Source: an uncultured Microscilla sp. | GTDB lineage: Bacteria > Bacteroidota > Bacteroidia > Cytophagales > Microscillaceae | DNA length: 64,000 nt | Reading direction: 5' to 3' | Assembly (NCBI RefSeq): GCF_947493425.1 | Contig: NZ_CANLRP010000004.1 | Coordinates: forward strand, 62,001-126,000 | In this document: piece by piece, positions 1 through 9,779 of the stretch | Layout of the letters: every line of letters starts with the position of its first letter | Position numbering within the stretch: the first letter of the stretch is position 1 | Translations under genes and position numbers: made by a program | Notes under the pieces: model-generated | Seen by the model: the letters and a program-made list of their open reading frames with translations, nothing else | Database searches by the model: none | Told to the model about the DNA's origin: nothing

Positions 1-1374
1 CTAATGAACGGTAAGAAAGGTTGGTCGGTAGAAATTATCAATGCTGAAGACATCAATCATCCGGGAGCCCTAAACAACATCAAATCACATATGCGTAGTA
101 TCATCAATGACGGCTTTACCCCGGTAGTCAGGCTCAACTGGAACTGGTTTGCTACTATTCCTAACCCTAGCGATGTATCTTACCATACATTTGCCAGCCG
201 TTGCGCCACCATTATAAACGAGCTTTACAACAACCTCGGAAACGGTCAAAGAGTGAAATGGTTTCAAATAGGCAATGAATATAACCTTGACTATGAATAT
301 AAACCATCGGGCGATGGTCGTGGAGCTCCCGCCAGTACTTATGTGGCTTATTACAATGCAGTGTATAGCAGAGTGAAAAACAATGTAAACAACGGAAACA
401 AGATCAAAGTACTGGTAGGACCAGTTGCTAACTGGGCACCTACCGCAGTAGACGGTACTTTAGGTCCAGGCTATTACGATGCCTACTACAAGGCGGTAGT
501 TCAGGGCATTGGCAACAACTGTGATGGGTACGCCATTCATACTTATGGTGCACACAACAATGGCAACCGTTCTTATGCAGGGGGTATCACTATCAATTGG
601 GGGGCAGACAACAACCTGGGCAGGGCTGGTAATGTATTGCCTGCTGGTTTTAACAAAGCCAACACCAAGGGGTTCAAGTCTTATAAGGTGTTGATGCAAA
701 TCATTGACTCTTATGGAAAAGCTGGAGTTCCAGCCATTATTACCGAAACCAACACAAGTGCTCATTTTACTATTACCAAAAACAGCGCTTGTAGCAATCC
801 TACTCCTTGTACATCAGGCGACTGTAAACTGATTCCTCCTTCGGTTACTTATTATCAGGGCTGGATGCAGCAAGCGTATCAAGAGATCAATAGTTGGAAC
901 AATGCACATTCACGCAAAATACTAGGCTTGTGCTGGTTTGTGTACAAATCGGAAGGTGAATGGACAGAATTTGCCTTACAAAATAGCAATTGTATGTTGG
1001 GGCAGGCAAGAACCGATTTCGACAATACTACCCGTGCTCATAGTTATAGTGGACAAAGCTGCCTGAGTACCAGTGCAGTGCAAAAAGAAAAGCAACACGG
1101 TACTGTCCGCAAACTTATAAGCAATGTATACCCAGTACCTGCCGCTCAGGGTATGACAGTTGAGTTTGTGGCACCCACACACAAAACAAGCAATTCGACA
1201 GTATACCAATTAGAAGTAAAAGATATGTATGGGCAACTCGTTCTTTCTGAAAAGGTAGCTCCACAACAAACCAAACACTACTTAAAGCTAGAGAAGCTGA
1301 AGTCGGGCATTTATACACTCCTTATTTACCACTCAAAAGGCGTGGAAACCCGCAGATTTAACATTAAAAGGTAG
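1..1374 (+). CDS. Secreted glycoside hydrolase (clan GH-A-like) with T9SS sorting domain, 5' end missing
   Basis: The frame is open to the window edge, so the N-terminus, including any signal peptide, lies outside; the first visible Met (base 4) is probably internal. Numbering from that Met, a (beta/alpha)8-type hydrolase is suggested by the strand-end motif FQIGNE with Glu92 as probable acid/base, and by IITETN with Glu248 as probable nucleophile, the arrangement expected in clan GH-A families. The last ~85 residues form a Por secretion-system (type IX) C-terminal sorting domain: VYPVPAAQG start, a GIYTLLIY strand and a basic RRFNIKR end. I infer an exported, surface-bound or released polysaccharide-degrading enzyme; the substrate cannot be read. 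It converges on the subtilisin gene across a shared hairpin terminator. Confidence 0.75.
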   Translation, partial: LMNGKKGWSVEIINAEDINHPGALNNIKSHMRSIINDGFTPVVRLNWNWFATIPNPSDVSYHTFASRCATIINELYNNLGNGQRVKWFQIGNEYNLDYEYKPSGDGRGAPASTYVAYYNAVYSRVKNNVNNGNKIKVLVGPVANWAPTAVDGTLGPGYYDAYYKAVVQGIGNNCDGYAIHTYGAHNNGNRSYAGGITINWGADNNLGRAGNVLPAGFNKANTKGFKSYKVLMQIIDSYGKAGVPAIITETNTSAHFTITKNSACSNPTPCTSGDCKLIPPSVTYYQGWMQQAYQEINSWNNAHSRKILGLCWFVYKSEGEWTEFALQNSNCMLGQARTDFDNTTRAHSYSGQSCLSTSAVQKEKQHGTVRKLISNVYPVPAAQGMTVEFVAPTHKTSNSTVYQLEVKDMYGQLVLSEKVAPQQTKHYLKLEKLKSGIYTLLIYHSKGVETRRFNIKR

Positions 1375-1446
1375 GTATGGTGCAAATTTCAAGCACCCTC
1401 TTGTAATTGTAAGACAAGCTATTAAAATTAAAGCACTTATATAGCA

Positions 1447-1482
1447 AAAAAGGTTGCCCTCAGATTAGAGAGCAACCTTTTT
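1447..1482. terminator. Bidirectional intrinsic terminator between convergent genes
   Basis: A perfect 11-bp inverted repeat (AAAAAGGTTGC at 1447-1457, GCAACCTTTTT at 1472-1482) with a 14-nt loop. It has A/T runs on both sides, so it can serve the hydrolase on the plus strand and the protease on the minus strand. Confidence 0.85.
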
Positions 1483-1514
1483 AATAAAAATATATACACT
1501 TATTCAACTCAACA

Positions 1515-4277
1515 CTATTTGATGATCACTACCCGCTTTACATACTGTGCACCATTGGCGTTGATCTTCATCAGGTACAAGCCTGCGGGATATTTACTTA
1601 CGTTAAATGTTTGATTGATTGTTCCGCCTTGTTCCTTAGCCGATTGCGTTTGCAAAGCGGCTCCATTTCTGCTCATCAAGGTAAAAGTAGCGGAGCCTTC
1701 GGCTAAAACCGTGATGTTAAGCGCCGAAGTAGCAGGATTGGGCGACAATGCAATGTCGGTAGTAGGTACCTCTACTTTTTGAATAGTTTGAGCTATTGCA
1801 GCATTATTGCCGTTGGCATTGCTAATATTTACAATATAATCTTCTACTTCTCCCCATTGGAAGTTACCACAAGCACTTGGTATTTGATCGTAACGCATTG
1901 CCACTCTCATACGAGTTTGTCCCAATGCAGCACCTACTGGAATATTAATATTGCCTGAAACTGAAGCGGCTGTAGTAGCACTACGAGTATACACTTGCTC
2001 TCCGGCATCATTGAAATCTCCATCCCGATTAAAATCTATCCACACACTATAGCCTTCTTGGTAAGTCTGTCCCTTCCAGGCAGGTGTAATAGTAATGGTA
2101 GTAGTGCTGCCTCTGCCCAAGGTAACCGATTGTGCCGTGAAATCGCCATACCCTCCATTATCGCCTGATGCGTTGTTGATTGTGCCAAACTGTACTCGCT
2201 GGATGTACTCATCGGCTGTCCCTCCTTGTGCATCACAGTACCCTGTAGGTGCACCAGTAGTAGCAAAACTCACAATACCAGCGTAAGCACTGCTGCCACC
2301 TGCACAATTGGTTCTTACCTGAAACTCATAAGTAGTGGCTTGGGTCAAACCGCTTGCATTAGTAGACGTTCCATTTGCTGCATTTACATTGGTCCAGTTG
2401 GCAGTTCCTTGTACCCGGTAGCGAATATCATAAGACGTAGCTCCAGCCACAGCTCCCCAGTTCAACACAGCCGAAGTATTGGCAACATTGCTTGTATTCA
2501 AGGCAGCAGGTACTGCACAAGCCACATTGTTATTGTTTACATTGATACCCGTCACAATCATTGAAAATGCCTGACTGTTATTATCACGCAAGTTGCCTTT
2601 ATGTGTAACTGTAATGGTATAAGTACCTGCTACCGGATTGGCAATAAAGATTTTTTCTACATTGTCGCGGTCGTTGTCTCCTCTTGTAGCTGCATTGGCT
2701 GGGTTGGCTGGGTCAAGTATCCAAGGTTGATGGGTAGTTACAGCTCCAGTCACTGCGTTCCGGTGCGTAATACGAATGTCCAAATCATTTACCAACATCC
2801 GATTGGCAGGGTCTAGAGCAGGTGCTACAGGAGTACCCGCAAGGTCTGTCCATACAATGGTAGCCACCAAAGGTTCGTTGCCTGTAGCCGTTACATCTAT
2901 AGTATAGTTACCATTGTTATTAAGGGTTTGCTCCTCTATACGTGAGGTATTATTACGGTTGGTAATTACATCAGCCGCTGACTTGGTATTCATCAAGCCC
3001 CAACCATTTTGGTAGTCAGGCCCATCAGCCGCTCCAGCTTCATCGGCAGTGTGAATAGCCAATGCCTTAAGGGTAGCCGAACGCATATAAGTATTGTTGT
3101 TGCGTCCATGGTAATATTGCTGTAACAAACCCAACGATCCTGTGACACTTGGGGTAGCCATAGAGGTACCACTAATGCTACTATAAGCATCGTCAGCTGT
3201 ATGCCAGGTAGAGTTCAGGGTTACTCCGTTGGCAACAATGTCTGGTTTGATACGCCCATCATCGGTAGGTCCCCAGCTGCTAAAATCAGATTGTACTACA
3301 TCAGCAGCACGTGTATAGCCTCCAGCAATATCATTTACTGCCCCTACAGTCAAAATATTTTTGGCAGTAGCTGCCCCCCCAATGCAATCATAGTTACCAT
3401 CAGGATTGCGGCGAGCAAATGAACGAACTGCATTACCTGCGTTATTAAAATAAAAATGCTCACCTACATGGTTATTGTTACGATCGTTTCCAGCTGCCTT
3501 ACATATCAGGTAATTAGGTGCATTCAAAGCTATATTATCCAAATCGCGTGCTTCTTCGTCATAAAAACCAAACTTATAGTCTTCTACTGCACTAATATTT
3601 ACGTCTCCGAACCATATCCAAACCCGGTGTTCGCTGTTCCACTCCCAGCCAGTACCCTTGCCATACGAATGGTTAGACAATAGCAAACCATTGGCAGCTG
3701 CAGCAGTCATTTCGGCAAGGTCATCGTTCCAGTCATAAGCATCTAAACTTGCCTCATAAGCCATCCCTTTAGCGTTGGCAGTTACTCCAGCCGCTACCAT
3801 TGTACCTGCTACGTGGGTTGCATGAAAGTTAAGCTCTGGTGCAGCATCTCGTTGGGTTACCCGACTATTGCCATTACTCATAAATTCGCGGTGAGTAGTT
3901 CTCACGGCTCCACCGTCCCAAATGCCCAGTGTCATCCCATTGCCAGTAATGCCCAAATCGGTATGTACCCTATCGGTCGAAATGGTTTGGGCAGCTGTAG
4001 CATTGTAGGTAATATTGTACAAAGGAATACCATTGGCAGTAAAGCGCTGCAACTCCATGATCTTTCCTTCAGAAATAATGCGGGTGGCAATGCCTAAGTT
4101 TTTGGCACGTTGGTAGGCTTGTGCTCTTTGGGTTTGAGACTTTTTTAAATAAGTTCGACTCAATGTCTGTAATTTCTGGGTTTGGCGTTGTGTATAACGC
4201 TGTTGGGCACGTGCCGACATAGCAGATACTCCCAGCAATACTACCAGCCAGGTAAATCCTTTTCTTAAATTTAACAT
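1515..4277 (-). CDS. Secreted subtilisin-like serine protease (S8) with fibronectin III, GEVED and T9SS domains
   Basis: A 920-residue multidomain exported protease. Signal peptide about 1-24 (hydrophobic VVLLGVSAMSARAQ). The S8 catalytic domain runs from about 105 to 440 with Asp121 (GIWDGG), His152 (HATHVAGT), oxyanion Asn264 (AAGND) and Ser372 (SGTSMATPS), so the full triad is present. A jelly-roll or P-type region follows (about 450-580), then one fibronectin type III domain (about 587-675) and a GEVED domain ending in GEVEDYIV at 809-816. Residues about 840-920 are a type IX sorting domain (LSPNPATSALNI start, YPAGLYLMKI). It should be exported across both membranes and degrade extracellular protein. 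The same sorting domain type occurs on the facing hydrolase. Confidence 0.93.
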   Translation of the reverse strand: MLNLRKGFTWLVVLLGVSAMSARAQQRYTQRQTQKLQTLSRTYLKKSQTQRAQAYQRAKNLGIATRIISEGKIMELQRFTANGIPLYNITYNATAAQTISTDRVHTDLGITGNGMTLGIWDGGAVRTTHREFMSNGNSRVTQRDAAPELNFHATHVAGTMVAAGVTANAKGMAYEASLDAYDWNDDLAEMTAAAANGLLLSNHSYGKGTGWEWNSEHRVWIWFGDVNISAVEDYKFGFYDEEARDLDNIALNAPNYLICKAAGNDRNNNHVGEHFYFNNAGNAVRSFARRNPDGNYDCIGGAATAKNILTVGAVNDIAGGYTRAADVVQSDFSSWGPTDDGRIKPDIVANGVTLNSTWHTADDAYSSISGTSMATPSVTGSLGLLQQYYHGRNNNTYMRSATLKALAIHTADEAGAADGPDYQNGWGLMNTKSAADVITNRNNTSRIEEQTLNNNGNYTIDVTATGNEPLVATIVWTDLAGTPVAPALDPANRMLVNDLDIRITHRNAVTGAVTTHQPWILDPANPANAATRGDNDRDNVEKIFIANPVAGTYTITVTHKGNLRDNNSQAFSMIVTGINVNNNNVACAVPAALNTSNVANTSAVLNWGAVAGATSYDIRYRVQGTANWTNVNAANGTSTNASGLTQATTYEFQVRTNCAGGSSAYAGIVSFATTGAPTGYCDAQGGTADEYIQRVQFGTINNASGDNGGYGDFTAQSVTLGRGSTTTITITPAWKGQTYQEGYSVWIDFNRDGDFNDAGEQVYTRSATTAASVSGNINIPVGAALGQTRMRVAMRYDQIPSACGNFQWGEVEDYIVNISNANGNNAAIAQTIQKVEVPTTDIALSPNPATSALNITVLAEGSATFTLMSRNGAALQTQSAKEQGGTINQTFNVSKYPAGLYLMKINANGAQYVKRVVIIK

Positions 4278-5619
4278 ATAAGTGTAATTTAGCGGAGAAG
4301 CAAGACAGGAATGAACAAAGAGTCTTTGTTAGCAGGCGACTATTTTCATTTCAAACCAGTTAACCAGCTATTATCTGAAACTTATCAACATAAGGTAAGA
4401 ATATAGGAGTAGTGGATTTTGTTTTTTATTTGAGAAAAAAACAATGGGGTGACAATCATATAATCAGATAAGCTATTTTGCAATATAAGATGAGTATAAA
4501 CAAACTATATAGCTGAACCGTCATTATAACTTGAATGACAAACCTCTGTAATGATTTGCTTCCCTGGCAAAACAGAAGTTAATTTTGATTAAAGATGTCT
4601 TACAATCGTATTCAGTGGGTTAGCAGGCGCACTATTACAATTGTTTTGAAGGCTAGTGAATAACTACTTTAAACTATTCTGTTGAGTTAATAAACTGTTT
4701 TTTTAATAATAGCATAGTTAATTTTTTCTTACTTCTCATTGAGTAATATAATTGAATTAACTTGACGCAAAAGTCAAAATATTTTATTGCATTTCCAAAA
4801 AAAACCAAATAAGCTAACTCACTAAAGACTGCTCTTAAAATATTTCTTTTGTACTATTTAAACACATATCAATGTTTTTTTAGCCCACAAATCAGCTAAA
4901 AACTTTGACCGCCTCACCCACAAAGGTGCGTACAAAAAGTATATCTGTACTCTTTTAACTTTTGCCTGATAGTAATCAATATTTTAGGTCCTCTTTTTAC
5001 AAACATGCCTTTACTTTTAAGCTCCGCCCAAATGGTATGTTCTAATCAGGTAAATCTACGTTTTGACATTTATAATCAAATTTTTAAAGGTTCTATACCG
5101 TTCCAAACAAAACATTCACTGATTGGTTTATTACATCTTTTTACCTAAATTTTTACTTACTCTTTGTAACGATTATAGGGTGTAAAACAAAAATACTGTA
5201 TGATTATTTTTCTATGACTTCTCCACCTGTTTTTTATTATACCTATGACCAATCTACAGGTTTTGTGATAGATTGTACTTTCTCGTATTTTATATTTTTT
5301 GCATTTTTTTCGCCTTCTACTATTTATCTTCTGTTTACATGCGCACTTATTAAAGTCTACAGTCCTGAAAGGGTTCTAAGGATTAGTCCCCTATTCTATA
5401 CATAACTAATCAATCACCTTTGTTGAGAGTTAAGGCATTGGTATATAAGGACCCACAAGCATAACTTGTAACACACCCATTTTCAGATGCTTAAAATTTT
5501 ATCAATCAGAAATAATGCTGCTCATAATACCTGATAGCTCAACCCTAAACTTCTTCCACTAAAACGGTTTGCTTGTTAATTTTTCTTACAGGCTTTACTT
5601 ATATTTTAAAAAACTTCAG
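4278..5619. other. Long AT-rich intergenic region without a recognised gene
   Basis: About 1.34 kb lies between the protease start and the TetR promoter. The reading frames are short and have no recognisable motifs, and I see no tRNA-like or strongly paired element. It must hold the protease promoter on the minus strand. An untranslated RNA or decayed gene cannot be excluded by eye. Confidence 0.5.
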
Positions 5620-5645
5620 TATATTTGTCACAAATTAGAGACAAA
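5620..5645 (+). promoter_or_regulatory. Promoter -7 box with overlapping palindromic operator upstream of tetR
   Basis: TATATTTG at 5620-5627 matches the Bacteroidota -7 box TAnnTTTG; an upstream -33 TTTG at the usual spacing is not clear. Overlapping it, TTTGTCACAAA (5624-5634) is a 5-1-5 palindrome, and TTTGTC (5624-5629) is repeated inverted as GACAAA (5640-5645). The dyad sits between the -7 box and the start codon at 5658, where a TetR protein would repress its own operon. Confidence 0.55.
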
Positions 5646-5657
5646 AAACACTTTTAA

Positions 5658-6209
5658 ATGACAAAAAACAAGCTAAATATCATCCAGGCGTCTATCACAG
5701 TGCTCAACAAAGATCCTTCGGCACGGATAGAAACCATTGCCGAAACTGCCGGAGTGAGTAGACGTACCTTACACCGACATTTTAGTACCAGAGATGATTT
5801 ACTAGCTGCCTGTGCTGAGTGGATCATGGCTGAGGTGCTCAATGATGTAACCAATGCCACTCAAACCTACAAGCAACCACTGGAGCAGCTCAAGCAAATA
5901 TTTAAAGATGACATTAGCAAAGGGCAATATTTTGAATTTTGCCAGAAGTTTGTCGCCCACTTTGAGGACAAAACCATTCAGGCAAAATTTAATCAAATGA
6001 CCCAACTCTTTCAGGGCGCGTTAGACCAGGCTAAGACGCAGGGAATCATTGATAAAGCCCTAAGTAATGAATGGATAGAATACATGTGGATGGGCATAGT
6101 ACATGGAGCTACCCGTGCTTTGGCAGAAGGAGTCGTGGCACCCAAAGCAGTACACGAGCTTGCCTGGAATACGTTTGCGCATGGATTAATAAATCAAACA
6201 GACAAATAA
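5658..6209 (+). CDS. TetR/AcrR-family transcriptional regulator
   Basis: 183 residues, typical for TetR. The N-terminal helix-turn-helix lies at about 22-50 (IETIAETAGVSRRTLHRHF, with the usual tyrosine of the family replaced by His40-His41). The C-terminal ligand and dimerisation domain is all-helical. The flavoenzyme starts 8 bp after the stop codon, so the pair is one operon, and the regulator probably controls it together with itself through the dyad at 5624-5645. The inducer is unknown. Confidence 0.9.
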   Translation: MTKNKLNIIQASITVLNKDPSARIETIAETAGVSRRTLHRHFSTRDDLLAACAEWIMAEVLNDVTNATQTYKQPLEQLKQIFKDDISKGQYFEFCQKFVAHFEDKTIQAKFNQMTQLFQGALDQAKTQGIIDKALSNEWIEYMWMGIVHGATRALAEGVVAPKAVHELAWNTFAHGLINQTDK

Positions 6210-6217
6210 TATATACA

Positions 6218-7144
6218 ATGGATCATACAAGTATTTTAGAAGTAGCAGTCGTGGGTGGAGGACCCGCCGGAATGAGCGCAGCCTTGGTTTTTGGCCGGGC
6301 AATGATTAGTACAGTCATTATCAACGAAGAGCAAGCCCGCAACATGGTTACTCAAGGTTCGCACGGTTTTCTAACTCGTGATGGGGCACACCCCGCTGAT
6401 CTTTTGCAGATAGCCAAAGAACAACTGGTTCAATATGAACAAGTAACTTATGTAAAAGGGCGGGTAAACCAGGTAGAAAAACAAGATGCTTTATTTGTTA
6501 TAAATACCAACAAAGGCGATACATTCAAAGCCAAACATGTGGTATTTGCCACCGGCTATCAAGATGATATTAGTCAGGTAAACCTACCAGGCATAGACGC
6601 TGTATATGGCAAAACTGTGTACCCTTGCCCTTTTTGTGATGGCTGGGAACGACGCAATCAGCCACTGGCCTTGTTTGGTGAAGAAGCCTTTGTATTCGAG
6701 TTTGCTAAAACCATCAGCCACTGGACTCACGATTTGGTTGTATTCACTAATGGTAAAAAAGTAGTATCTGAGGAACAAAAGCAGGCATTTGAGCAGAAGA
6801 AGGTAGTACTTGTAGAAGATAAAATAGAAAAACTGATTTCAATCAATGGGCAACTACAAGGGGTGCAACTTACACACGGGCAAACCATTTCCCGTCAAGG
6901 AGGTTTTTTATTGAGCACCGGCGAAAAACAGGCGTGTGAGATTCCAGCACAACTAGGAGTAGAAACCAATGATGATGGCACTTATAAATCCAATGAGTGG
7001 GGTAAGTCTGAAATAGAAGGCATATATATAATAGGCGACGCTAAAAATGGCTTTGGGGGCATTGCAGCTTCAGTCGCTGAGGGTGCCAGGGTTGCCGCAA
7101 TGATGATTCACGAAATCATTCATCAGAAGTGGGCAATTGCTTAA
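6218..7144 (+). CDS. Thioredoxin-reductase-like FAD/NAD(P) disulfide oxidoreductase
   Basis: 308 residues from the ATG at 6218, chosen because it directly precedes the FAD-binding Rossmann motif VVGGGPAG (11-18) and follows the tetR stop by 8 bp. A longer frame would read through tetR. The redox pair is Cys137-x-x-Cys140 (CPFCDGW), and IIGDAKNG (271-278) is the second FAD contact. The NADPH-binding segment reads LALFGEEAFVFEF instead of the usual GxGxxA loop, so cofactor use may differ from true TrxB. That places it with the TrxR-like enzymes related to GliT/HlmI-type dithiol oxidases. I infer a TetR-controlled detoxification or thiol-oxidation role; the substrate is unknown. Confidence 0.85.
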   Translation: MDHTSILEVAVVGGGPAGMSAALVFGRAMISTVIINEEQARNMVTQGSHGFLTRDGAHPADLLQIAKEQLVQYEQVTYVKGRVNQVEKQDALFVINTNKGDTFKAKHVVFATGYQDDISQVNLPGIDAVYGKTVYPCPFCDGWERRNQPLALFGEEAFVFEFAKTISHWTHDLVVFTNGKKVVSEEQKQAFEQKKVVLVEDKIEKLISINGQLQGVQLTHGQTISRQGGFLLSTGEKQACEIPAQLGVETNDDGTYKSNEWGKSEIEGIYIIGDAKNGFGGIAASVAEGARVAAMMIHEIIHQKWAIA

Positions 7145-7150
7145 AATAAC

Positions 7151-7182
7151 AATTGCGTAAAGTATCACTACTTTACGCAATT
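7151..7182 (+). terminator. Hairpin downstream of the flavoenzyme gene
   Basis: A perfect 14-bp inverted repeat with a 4-nt loop (AATTGCGTAAAGTA at 7151-7164, complement at 7169-7182) begins 6 bp after the stop codon. There is no strong T-run, so termination is probable but not certain. Confidence 0.6.
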
Positions 7183-7210
7183 CATCTCACTTAAGAATAT
7201 TTATTTTTTA

Positions 7211-7265
7211 GAATGTATTGTTGAGGGCTACGCCCGAAATCCCGTGTACGGGGCAATCACATTCC
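7211..7265. repeat. 55-bp miniature repeat flanked by TTA, sharing about 40 bp with the 546-bp element at 25600
   Basis: The segment begins GAATGTATTG and ends CAATCACATTCC, which are imperfect inverted repeats, and has TTA on both sides (7208-7210, 7266-7268). Its core, with the small palindromes GGGCTACGCCC and CCCGTGTACGGG, recurs almost unchanged at about 26100-26135, at the right end of the element inserted in the tRNA array. It looks like a deleted relative of that element. Confidence 0.6.
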
Positions 7266-7340
7266 TTAAAGGCTCAAATCTACTTGTAGCTTGTCGCTAA
7301 CTGCACCGATATTCATCGGTATCTAAGGACTTGCGACTAC

Positions 7341-9443
7341 TTATACCTTAAATCCCATCACCAAAACATCATCAAGTTGCTCAAAGTCAGTGCCTAACCA
7401 ATCAGAAAAAGCTTTTTCCATGTGTTCTTTTTGAGTATGCATAGGCAAATGATGGATAGATAACAGCAAATCTCTGAACTGGCTCACCATATATTTTTTG
7501 CCTTGGCTACCACCAAATTGGTCTTGAAAACCATCAGAAAATAAGTAAAAACTTGTAGGTTCGTCAGTATCTATGCTTACCTGATGGTTGGTAAAGCTTC
7601 GTTTACCTTCGCGTTGTTCTCCTCCTATAGAGTACTTATCACCTTTAATCAAGTGAAGTTTGCCGTTTTGTATGTATAATAATGGGTTTTTAGCACCAGC
7701 AAAGTTTACTGTTTTTTGTGCATGATCAATTGTCACAAGCGATATGTCCATGCCATCGCGATTACCAGTGGTTTCTTGTTTCAGCGACTGGCGAATGTTT
7801 TTATGCAGTTTAAACAAAACTTCGTCGGGCTTGGTTACTCCTTGTTGTTTTACAATCTGATTTAGGTAAGCATCTCCTGCCATGCTCATAAAAGCCCCTG
7901 GTACTCCATGTCCAGTACAATCTACTGCGGCAAGTACTGTTTTTTGTGCCTCAATTTCTCCGGTTTGGGCAAACCAGTAAAAATCCCCACTTACTTTATC
8001 TCTTGGTTTAAGCATAACCATAGATTCAGGCAAAGCCTTATGAATGGCTTCCTGCGAAGGCAACAAGGCTTCTTGAATACGTTGTGCATACTCTATACTA
8101 TCGGTAATGTTTTGGTAGGCAAACTCTAATTTTTCGCTTTTTTCAGCAATTTGGTCGCGTTGTGCACTTATTTCGTGGTTTTGTGCCGTTATCTCGTGGT
8201 TTTGTTCTGCCAATACATTATGCGACTTGCGCTTGTCATCATATCTTTTGTACATCAACCCAGCAAGACTCAACATCAAAAACAAACCTCCTCCCAAGGC
8301 AGTATTAATTGCACGATTGCGTTGTTTGGTAATGTCAGCCTCTCGTCGGAGTGCGGCTAGTTCCTTTTCTTTTTTTTCGGCAGTATGTATAGACACTACT
8401 TTGTTCAAACGACGCTCATAGTTTTGTGAGTTGAGGCTATCACGCGCCCCTATGTATAGTTTATAGTATTTAAAAGCAAGGTCAGTTTTGTTTAATCCTT
8501 CATGTGCTTGAGACAAGGTATTATATACCTTCTGAAACTGATAAAAGACGCGTTTACCAGGCATCATCTTCAAACCTTTATTACTATATTCAATTGATTT
8601 GTTATATGCTTTTTTGTTTTTGTATACCGTGCCAATATTGATATAAGTATTGCCCACCCCAAAGTCAAAGCCTTTCTCAAAACGCTCTTTAGATACTTTG
8701 CGAGCCATTAATATTTTTCGCCTTTTATCTTTTAGCTTATGTGCTGTTTCTATCGATTTAAATAAATACTCAAGGGCTTGATCATATTTACCCAAGCCGT
8801 TTTGTGTCATTCCTATATTATTCAACAAGGTAGCCAGCATGAACTGTTTTTCACCTGCTTTTTCGAGCTTTAATGCCTCCATATAATACTGCATTGATTG
8901 CTCGTATTGTTTTGAATCTGACGCCAATAAGCCTTTACTATTCAGAAACACTACAATCGCCGATGTATCTTTCAGTTCACGGGCAAGTTTTAATCCTTCG
9001 ATGGAATACTTTTCATGCTTACTTGTGTTTTTTATATCAAAGAATATCCCACAAAGCTGCCGTATCGCCTTTACCAAAGCTTTTTTATTGTTTGTTTTTC
9101 TATAGTGTTGGTAGGCTTCTGTTATATACTTTACTCCTTTTTGGGTAATGCCCTTTCTAACATAAAAACGCCCAATGTATTGGTGAGTAGTAGCTAGACG
9201 ATCAGGATCATTGAGTTTTTTTGCCAGGTTCAATGCCTGCAGACTATGTTCAAGTGCTATATCAAGAGAATCGGCGTTTTCGTGTACTAGTTGCAACAAT
9301 GCTTTGATACGGGAAGAGTCATGAGGGGCATTTTTTACCACATTCTCCAGGCTGTCTACACGTTTTTGTCGTGAGCTTTCCAGTGCCTGAGTTTGATGTG
9401 TGTAAAAAAATAATATGCTTATAAGAATAACTATTTTTTTCAT
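7341..9443 (-). CDS. TPR-repeat membrane protein with SpoIIE/PP2C phosphatase output
   Basis: 700 residues. Signal peptide about 1-20, a periplasmic block of tetratricopeptide repeats (about 40-345), one transmembrane helix near 376-396, a cytoplasmic coiled coil, and a SpoIIE-type PP2C domain (about 470-700). Metal-binding and catalytic motifs are visible: SGDFYWF, AAVDCTGHGVPGAF (Asp near 505) and LFSDGFQDQ, and the protein ends ...DDVLVMGFKV. The architecture is a transmembrane Ser/Thr phosphatase that would read an extracytoplasmic state through its TPRs and dephosphorylate an anti-sigma-antagonist-like or SiaC-like partner. No partner gene is adjacent; SiaC-like genes occur at 31.6-33.5 kb. 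It is related in design to the proteins at 27000 and 29378. Confidence 0.9.
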   Translation of the reverse strand: MKKIVILISILFFYTHQTQALESSRQKRVDSLENVVKNAPHDSSRIKALLQLVHENADSLDIALEHSLQALNLAKKLNDPDRLATTHQYIGRFYVRKGITQKGVKYITEAYQHYRKTNNKKALVKAIRQLCGIFFDIKNTSKHEKYSIEGLKLARELKDTSAIVVFLNSKGLLASDSKQYEQSMQYYMEALKLEKAGEKQFMLATLLNNIGMTQNGLGKYDQALEYLFKSIETAHKLKDKRRKILMARKVSKERFEKGFDFGVGNTYINIGTVYKNKKAYNKSIEYSNKGLKMMPGKRVFYQFQKVYNTLSQAHEGLNKTDLAFKYYKLYIGARDSLNSQNYERRLNKVVSIHTAEKKEKELAALRREADITKQRNRAINTALGGGLFLMLSLAGLMYKRYDDKRKSHNVLAEQNHEITAQNHEISAQRDQIAEKSEKLEFAYQNITDSIEYAQRIQEALLPSQEAIHKALPESMVMLKPRDKVSGDFYWFAQTGEIEAQKTVLAAVDCTGHGVPGAFMSMAGDAYLNQIVKQQGVTKPDEVLFKLHKNIRQSLKQETTGNRDGMDISLVTIDHAQKTVNFAGAKNPLLYIQNGKLHLIKGDKYSIGGEQREGKRSFTNHQVSIDTDEPTSFYLFSDGFQDQFGGSQGKKYMVSQFRDLLLSIHHLPMHTQKEHMEKAFSDWLGTDFEQLDDVLVMGFKV

Positions 9444-9750
9444 GGTTACCTAATTATCTTTGGTCTTGCCTTAGATTAGTTAAAAAGCGTCAGTCAATGT
9501 ATTGATTAGGTGTATTTTTGTATTGTAAATATACTGAAGAAGGAAATTGTATTTGGATATTTTTTACTGAAGTGATCTTTTATATGGTTTGTATCCCACA
9601 AAGATACGAATATTTATAGACGAATGTTAACAAAAATTGTTAATGAAACTGTTAAATATTCAATCACCAGGTTTTGATTGACAGGTTTTTATTCACCCCA
9701 ACACTGAAACCATCACAAAGCTAAAAGGAGTGGTAGCAAGGCACTAAAGC
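9444..9750. other. Intergenic region upstream of the TPR-SpoIIE gene
   Basis: About 300 bp. On the minus strand CAAAGATA at 9599-9606 is the complement of a TAnnTTTG -7 box and CAAA follows at 9631-9634, but the 24-bp gap is longer than the consensus 19-21. No gene is visible. Confidence 0.4.
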
Positions 9751-9775
9751 AAAAAAACTACCCATTGGGTAGTTT
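9751..9775 (-). terminator. Intrinsic terminator of the THX gene
   Basis: A 9-bp stem with a 3-nt loop (AAACTACCC at 9755-9763, GGGTAGTTT at 9767-9775). On the minus strand it is followed by a run of seven T. It lies 4 bp after the stop codon of the THX gene. Confidence 0.9.
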
Positions 9776-9779
9776 CTTA

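Noticed and set aside
5214-5405. 63-codon plus-strand frame in the long intergenic region
   Set aside because: Hydrophobic and aromatic by AT-rich composition only; no promoter, homology or lipobox.
6071-6217. 49-residue N-terminal extension of the flavoenzyme frame
   Set aside because: It overlaps the end of tetR in another frame; the ATG at 6218 sits directly before the FAD motif.
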